Positions 57,340 through 64,000 of a DNA stretch of 64,000 bases are shown one piece after another; within the stretch, counting starts at the first letter, position 1; every line of letters begins with the position of its first letter. Below the pieces are notes generated by a model, which worked only from the letters and a program-made list of their open reading frames with translations, did no database searches and was not told where the DNA came from. Source of the DNA: Zantedeschia hybrid cultivar (Eukaryota; Streptophyta; Magnoliopsida; Alismatales; Araceae); assembly GCA_030544215.1 (NCBI GenBank), contig JARZZO010000011.1, positions 16,632,501-16,696,500 of the forward strand, in the 5' to 3' direction. A program made the position numbers and the translations under genes.

Positions 57340-59086
57340 GACCACGCGTTGGTAACCTCTCTTGGTGCCGAAGAAGAGGGTTGCAGACGGGACCTTCTGA
57401 GTCGTTTTTGAGTAGAGAGTTCTTCCCTGTTACTATCATCGCAAGCCACAAGTGAAGGCAACCGCGTTTTGGAAGTTCTATATTTTGGGGTCTCCTTCAA
57501 AAAGTTTGACCTAACAAAGCTTGACCTAATTTTTTGTCTCGTGTCAATTTTGCTGTTAACTGTTTGTCTCTCATTTTATCTTGAAGAGTTATTTTTTTTT
57601 ACCTTGTTTTATCAATGATTATTAATTTTTCGATTTATTTTCGCCTTCAACTTGTTGTAGTTTGATCTGAAATGTTTGTCCTAAGCAATTTGGAATTAGT
57701 TGTATCAGGAAGAGTGTTTTGTTTTTTTGTTTTGTTTAGATAACTGGATTGATATTTTTACCGAGAATAAAAAAATAAAATAAAACAAATCAACTCTTAT
57801 TAGAGTTAGAATAAAACAAAATAATAAGATATATTAGATAAAATAAAATAAATAAAAATATCAGTCAATGAACAAGTGTCATAGTTCTTACTTAGAAATG
57901 ACTCAGATTTAAAATTAATTAAATATGGGTCGAGAATAATATTGTTACTAACAGTTTGATTGCAGTTTTAAATAATTCTATCAATATTAATTTTGATATT
58001 ATTACTAACAGTGGGTGCTTGATCATATACGTTTTATCAATGTTGATATTCATATACTAATAAAGTATATTATCACAACCTTTAAAAATGTTAACATTTA
58101 GTCTTTGAGATTAATGATAATTTCATAGTCAAATAACAGTGCAGCGAATCTTTCTCCATATTCTATTAAAACTACAGACTACAAAGCCGGAGAAGAAGGT
58201 ACCAGAAGGCAAGCACGAGGACATAATTAGTCTTCTCCAGGACCAGCAAATGGATGGCTTGTTGACAGCTCTGCATCTTTATGTGTATATATACAAAAGG
58301 CCATTTGGATGCCAACTATTAATGCTTCAGTATAATTTAGTTTAGATAGTAATAGATAGATTTACCATAAATTTACTTAAATTTATTCTAAACATAAACC
58401 TTTTTATAAACATATTTTTTATACGTCTACTTGTGATCGTTTGAGCTGCGGATTGTCTCAGGTTTATCATAAATTCAGTTGTGCTTGAACAACCAAACAC
58501 GAGTTTATGGAAAAAAAGGTCTTTGTGATCGGTAAGCTTGCGATTGATGCGTTTATCATAACTTCATCCGAATTTTCTTAAGTTGATTCGAAACAGGGAC
58601 TAATTTCTTCAACTCATTCTTTCCGTTTGGGTTATTGACGGGTTCGCCTTCATTATGGTGAGGCAGGTTCGAGAGGAACAAGGAACTCATACCCCTGGTC
58701 AGAGGAAGGCCACGTAGCTCAGTAGACCTGGTAATTTACCTCATTTTTTGGTTTTTTTTTGGCATATACGACTTTAATAAATTGCAGTATTCATCTTCTT
58801 AAAATGCATTTGCCTATATACCCCTCTTAATCTATAACCTATGTAACTGAATTGAATGCACCGGTTCATCGTCGTCCGGTTCAGCCATAAAGTTTTTCTT
58901 TCGAGTATATGACTTATGTCCGGTCAGTTCACTCATTCTTTTCCATTTTCTCTTTCCGCTGCGTCCATCCGTTTCAGCTTCAATTAAATGGCCTATGCCT
59001 CATCCTTCCTTGCGCATGTCTTGCATAACTGTACAACATTAGTACAGCATGGACTCTTACTCTCACCAACCCCATTGTTCAAAATA
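57340..59086. other. Upstream of peptide gene 3; AT-rich with remnants
   Basis: 57,340-57,500 is probably the promoter and leader of gene 3. 57,500-58,100 is AT-rich. A plus-strand frame near 58,140-58,280 (EKKVPEGKHEDIISLLQDQQ) looks protein-like but matches nothing I can name. 58,330-58,620 holds MITE debris. Confidence 0.35.
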
Positions 59087-59095
59087 TATAATTTT

Positions 59096-59479
59096 GGATT
59101 TTTTGCATATATACTCCTAAAAAATATTATATATATATATATATATCCCTATTATCATTAATATTCCTGAAATCTTCATAAAGTTGCACTAGCTTATATC
59201 CTTTTATCTAAAGATTCTACAAAGATATTCTTAAATTCACTAATATTTTGCATACATACCCCTCAATTCACTAAACTTTTGGGCCTGTACCCCTGACATC
59301 TCCGTTGGTATTATAATTTATGGAATCTTTTTAGCATATTTTGTTGAAATTCACCTTAGTTCGACGGGGGGTATAAATGCAACCTTTTGAAGATTTCAGG
59401 AGGATTGATGATAATATGTGAGAGATAGGGATATAGAATCAAATACAGTATTTTTCAGGGGTATATATATAAAAAATCT
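59096..59479. mobile_element. Mutator-type MITE (family A, copy 2)
   Basis: The left end ggattttttgcatatatact and the reverse complement of the right end, agattttttatatatatacc, are inverted repeats. Flanks tataatttt and tacattttt agree at 7 of 9 bases. Collinear with 31,739-32,784 without the nested hAT MITE (shared: tattttgttgaaatt, attgatgataatatgtgag). Confidence 0.75.
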
Positions 59480-59488
59480 TACATTTTT

Positions 59489-60260
59489 ACATATATTATT
59501 CATACCTTAAGATATTTATGTATACATTCATAGTAAATTTAATGTCGTATTTTAGTCATGAATAAATTATAAGTATATTATTTTTATCTTACCTTAATAT
59601 GAAAATTATATCCATGTATATAATATTTTTATGTAATCAAAGAGAAGAAATATTTTACATATGTACATAAATATATGTCTAAAATTAATAAATCCAGTGT
59701 ACCACAGTTTATTACACAGCCTTCCTTATCCTAGGGTGTGACAAGCTCGTGGTGATGTTCATGTGCTCTTATTTAAAATATTTTGTGCATGTGAATATTT
59801 ATTTTAACTATGTTTGCAAATTAGTAAATCAAATGTACCATACTTTAACACGTTTAATAATTGTGGTTCTTGTGGCCAAGCCTTTGCCACCCCTCACAGT
59901 ATATATACTTTTACATGTATATTATGCGTATCCTAAACTATTTGCGTAAACATGTATATTAGATTTGATATAATATCAAGGATGTCAGATCGTGGTATAC
60001 CACCGACTGTCGGGACTTGGGAGTCTGTTAAAGAACCTTAATTAGCTCTTAACCCATGGTTGAAAACTTGAAAAAGTCTAAAATACTCCTAAGTAAAAGA
60101 GAGAAGGGACAAGAAGGGTAAAGGAGGAGGGGACAGGGTGGGGGAATTGTAGGGAAGGGATCATGTTTTCGACAAACCAAATGGATTTGGAGTGTATAGC
60201 AAATTATCTTAGGCATTTTTCTTATACCCGACGTATATTGATCACAAGGATATGTTTGTC
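59489..60260. other. Intergenic stretch, nothing recognised
   Basis: AT-rich, with short open frames only. A near repeat of aaattagtaaatcaaatgtacca and aataaatccagtgtaccac suggests an old local duplication of about 130 bp. Confidence 0.4.
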
Positions 60261-61461
60261 ACCGTATAGCTGAAGAGGGCATCTAGGCAAATGCATTTTA
60301 GGAAGGTCAGGTCTACAATTTTTCTGTAAGGCGAGTGTGAAACCTGAAAAAATGCTTCTTCTATTTTTCTTTAACCTTTCTATTTGTCTCATAAATTGGC
60401 GTGACCTGTTCTGCAAAGATCCTTTCTTAACCTGAAAAGTCATGGGTGTGGGGGAGGGATTTTTTTAATCACCTGGTACGCACAAGACTTGACATTGCTA
60501 AACTATATGTGATTTTGATGGCAAGTGAATGCAATGGACTAGTCCTACCTTGTCCTGCACCCCTAATACATTTATATTTGATGATACATTTGACAGATCT
60601 GAGGGCAATTTCTAAGGTCATATTTGGCGCAACTTCTATTTGGAAGTATTTTTGTATTTTTATTTAATTATTTTTCATGAAAGCTATTGAATCTTGAAAG
60701 TTATTTATGTGATATTTTACTTGTGTTTTGACTTTCAACCAAAAATTACTACAGAAGAGCTTCCAAGATTGAAAAAAAAATGGAATTGTTATGAAAAAAT
60801 TAACTTTTGTAATAAATTAAAATTAATTATAACTTCTCTCTCTCAACTCATTCTATATAAGAAGTGGAAGTTAAAAGTAACTTTCAAATAGAAATTTTGC
60901 CAAACACGTTCTAAGATTCATTTAATGATGTGGGAATGGATCAACTTCACCTAATTAGGTAAGATTGACCAACGACAACAATTAACAAACGAAATGGAGG
61001 AGTTTGATATTTTCTAGTTGACCCAACTTAGTTCCTTTGAAGAAGATTTAGGTTCGTTAAATGCTGATAAAGACTCAGGAATTAGATAATAGTTTTTTTT
61101 TTTAACCAGATAAGATTTTTAATTTATTTTAATTGTTCTCATATATATGATTATATAACTTATGTAGAAGTCATTTTTCATTCCATATTCAACTACAGTC
61201 TACATATTTTGGATCGCAGGAGAAATGGATTCTCTCGATATCGAATTTTTAAGTTCAATAACCTTTAACAAATTTTAGAAGAATGTTTGATACTATTTTT
61301 ATAAATGAAGTTGCGCATTTGCCATAACAAGAAACATGCTTTAATGCACAAAAGCGGATGCCATTGTTTTTTTGTCTGTTTTGCTCATCCGTATTTTAGT
61401 TAGTGCTTAGCACAAAATTCATACATAAATTGTTGTAAAAATGGTGTGCATATATACAAAG

Positions 61462-61466
61462 ATAAT
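61462..61466. repeat. Left 5-bp target duplication of the solo LTR
   Basis: ataat, identical to 62,455-62,459. Confidence 0.85.
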
Positions 61467-62454
61467 TGATGTAGACTGGATCTATCACGACCGGATTCTG
61501 AGGCTGGAACCCGAAGAAGTGGATCCGAAGCCGGTTCGGATCGGTGTTACTGAGGCCCGACGGGGATCCGGAAGGCCGAAGAGGCGGAGGCGAAGACGAG
61601 GGTCCGAAGGCCGAAGGGCGCTTCGGTCGGTGCAGGCTCGTCTCCGGGAAGTCGGGGCCGAGGCTCCTTCGGCGGGCGAAGGGGCGGCGCGGATGATGTT
61701 CCTTCCTGCTGTACTGTCGACAGGCGATGAAGCCGAAGCCGACGGTCTGAGGCCGGAAGGGTCTCGGGCTCGGCTTGCTCTTAGATAGTGAGCCCAAAAG
61801 CTCTTTCGCCGGACGAGGGAACAGCGCGGGGCCGAGTCTCTTGTCGCAGGGCAGCCGTCGTACGGCGTCGAGACCAGGGAGAGGAGTCCGAGGTCGGCGG
61901 CCGAGACCGACTCGGGAAGGTCGGCGATGATTCGAACCGAGCTCCTGCAGGAGGGAAAGAAGAAGAAAGACCGGTCAGCAGGAGTCCCGGGCTCTGGCCC
62001 TTAGGAACCCCCTCCGACGGTCAAGTTAGCTTCTGAAGATGATTCGATTCAGAAGGCAAGAAGTAGCTTTAATGCTATTTGGACCGTAGTCCTTAAGGGT
62101 CTCGGAGGCAAAGAGTTGCATACCTTTGACAATAAATAGCGGTGTATTTATAGCAGAGGATAGAGGTTGGTTAACGGTGGTAGTCGATATAGGACTATGT
62201 TTGGGCTTACTGGTAAACCGCCCTAGTGCCTGATCCGCCACCGGAGTGAGCCGGACTCGGCTATCGGGCCGAAGGGGGTTGGGCCGCTGATGGGCCGAAG
62301 CCTGCTGGGCCTTGGGCTGCCGTGCCGCTTATGGGGCCGAGGGCTGCTGGGCCGTTGAAGGGCTGGAGGCTCCCGGAGGGCCTGATACTGCTGCTGTTGG
62401 GCTGAACGGGATTTAGGCCTGCTCTAATGGGCCGAATCGGATTCTGCCTCATCA
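61467..62454 (-). mobile_element. Solo LTR, 988 bp
   Basis: It starts tgatgtagac and ends gcctcatca, so TGATG...CATCA ends are present, flanked by a perfect 5-bp duplication. A TATA box on the minus strand (CTATAAATA at 62,144-62,152) gives the orientation. It is GC-rich with many gggccga repeats. There is no internal sequence, as expected after LTR-LTR recombination. Open frames inside it are not genes. Confidence 0.88.
62144..62152 (-). promoter_or_regulatory. TATA box of the solo LTR
   Basis: The minus strand reads CTATAAATA, directing leftward transcription. Confidence 0.6.
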
Positions 62455-62459
62455 ATAAT
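62455..62459. repeat. Right 5-bp target duplication of the solo LTR
   Basis: ataat, identical to 61,462-61,466. Confidence 0.85.
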
Positions 62460-62640
62460 ATTACCTATATTTTCTAAAATACTTTCTTTAGACACTCCTT
62501 ACATCTCTGTTGTCCCTCTACAAAATTATCTATAAGAATGATGAGGTAAGGAGTATTCAAAAGTGTATAATAAGGAAGTAACATATATAGCATCATCCTC
62601 TCTAACACATTCCTTGTAGTGACAAACTAAGGAACAACAA

Positions 62641-63219
62641 AAAGAACAAATGGTATTTTGTTGTGGGGATGTTAATGGCACTTGAATATCCATATGCTTG
62701 TTAATTTCAAATATTAAAAGATTTAAAAGTATAAGATAAGAATAAAGATTGTGTCTGGTAATTTTAGATAAGGACAAGAATATACCTGCTTTCGAACTCA
62801 ATATTTATCTGTCCGTTTTATTCTTCTCAACTCATTGCCAAATCGGGCATGAGTTTGTGTCAAACTCCTGGCATTGGCAATGATGATGACATAAAAATTT
62901 GACTAAAACATTCATAATATATAACCTTTATATTAGTCATCTAAAATTATTTATTTGTAAATGCAATCTTCAAAGTCACTTTTAATTCTCCAACTTAGCA
63001 CCACACACACGGACGCAAAATGATACCTATTGAGCTGGATTAATGTAGCCTTATCCATATTTTTATTCTGTAAAATGTATCTTTATCTTTATCTTTAGTA
63101 TCTTTTAGATATTATTATCCTTTAAAATAATAAAAAGCAGAAATATAAAGGTCATATTAACGGATAATACATGTGAATGTAAGCTTTCTTATTTTGTTTC
63201 TTTTAAGGGGAAGACAAAG
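62641..63219. other. Intergenic stretch, nothing recognised
   Basis: AT-rich with short ttatcttta repeats near 63,080. No gene seen. Confidence 0.5.
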
Positions 63220-63228
63220 AAAAATTTA

Positions 63229-63706
63229 GGGGTTTTTGCAAATAACCGTCTAAACGATGTCGTATTTGTAGATAACCTCTTATATGATTCGTATTTGCAA
63301 ATAACCCCCTTATAACTATAATATTATTTATATATAACCCCGTCAACTATGTAGGTTTATTTTGAATTTTACTTAAATTAAAATAATTTCACTTACATAG
63401 AATATGCGAAAGTTATTAAATGAAAATATTAATAATATCTTCAATTAAAATATATACATCACACAAGAAAAATTACATAAACATCTATTCATAAGTTTGT
63501 TCTATATATTTAATATCAAAAAAAATATTTTTATTTTTATGTGAAGTAAAAATATTTTTAACTCAAATAAAATTCAAAATAAATGACATAGTCAAAAGAT
63601 TATATGCAAATACTACCAAAGTCAAAGGAGTTATACACAAATATGAATCATGCAGAGAGTAATCTACAAATATGGCATCTTTTAGTGGGTAACTTGCAAA
63701 ACCCCC
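63229..63706. mobile_element. Mutator-type MITE (family B), 478 bp
   Basis: The left end ggggtttttgcaaataacc and the reverse complement of the right end, gggggttttgcaagttacc, begin inverted repeats that continue for about 90 bp (shared: atttgtagat, tgattc-tatttg). A perfect 9-bp duplication aaaaattta lies at 63,220-63,228 and 63,707-63,715. Confidence 0.88.
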
Positions 63707-63715
63707 AAAAATTTA

Positions 63716-64000
63716 CTTTCAAAATACAGCCATGTTTAAATCCTTTCAAATTACTCTACAAAATTTCTACTTAGCAAACATGTGTGAAAATGAATTTTAT
63801 AAACAAGTGAATGAGAGACCTCATCTAAAAGAATGATTTTAGCTTGAGGGACATATAATGAAACGAGTATGTGATTAGAATTTTATTCACAAATATGTGA
63901 TAATTAATTAGAGTAATTCATACGATCTGATCCGCAAAACTAAGTTGGGTGAAATTAATAAAATAGACGGACAATCAGTAATCAGAGTTGCAAATTGATA
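63716..64000. other. AT-rich end of the window
   Basis: No feature seen. Confidence 0.6.

Larger units (their letters stand above)
60270..62640. repeat. Segmental duplication, copy 2
   Basis: Partner of 48,710-51,440. It lacks the 171-bp and 635-bp duplications and is interrupted by the solo LTR at 61,467-62,454. Confidence 0.75.

Noticed and set aside
58680..58730. tRNA-like phrase cgtagctcagtagacctgg
   Set aside because: No box B, acceptor stem or cloverleaf could be formed around it.
61441..62036. Arginine-rich open frames of 82-133 residues
   Set aside because: They lie inside a GC-rich solo LTR with target duplications; several frames are open together.

Overview
The window is nuclear DNA of a flowering plant. 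It shows spliced plant genes with GT-AG introns, plant LTR retrotransposons of the Tat/Ogre type, L1-type LINEs, a SINE, hAT and Mutator elements with target-site duplications, and many MITEs. The GC-rich first exons would fit a non-grass monocot, but the species cannot be fixed from the sequence. Nothing here is bacterial, organellar or CRISPR-like.

Layout: 1-4,870 holds a decayed LINE (minus strand) split by a Del/Tekay-like LTR, then a (CT)n(AT)n microsatellite. 4,879-17,810 is a Mutator-type element with a perfect 9-bp target duplication; it carries a fasciclin-like arabinogalactan protein (FLA) gene fragment and a second GC-rich fragment. A 12-kb Tat-type retrotransposon has landed inside it. 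That retrotransposon keeps only degenerate gag plus long tandem arrays, with no recognisable protease, reverse transcriptase or integrase. 18,058-28,131 holds three in-phase exons of a neurochondrin-family gene (minus strand); its second intron is 9.5 kb long and contains a 4.9-kb decayed hAT transposon and smaller elements. 28-38 kb is intergenic, filled with a SINE, nested MITEs and a copia-like LTR.

38.8-57.4 kb contains three small two-exon genes on the minus strand. Each encodes a 108-110 residue protein with a signal peptide in exon 1, a phase-1 intron directly after it, and a proline-rich C-terminus. The first two are clear paralogues; the third shares the architecture. I do not recognise the family with certainty; the tails recall processed peptide hormones. 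A LINE sits in the intron of the second and a Tourist-like MITE in the intron of the first. 52.8-56.7 kb is a remnant of another non-autonomous LTR element. About 48.7-51.4 kb and 60.3-62.6 kb are diverged copies of one segment, the second holding a solo LTR with a 5-bp target duplication.

Most of the window is mobile DNA. The host genes supported are the neurochondrin exons and the three candidate secreted-peptide genes.
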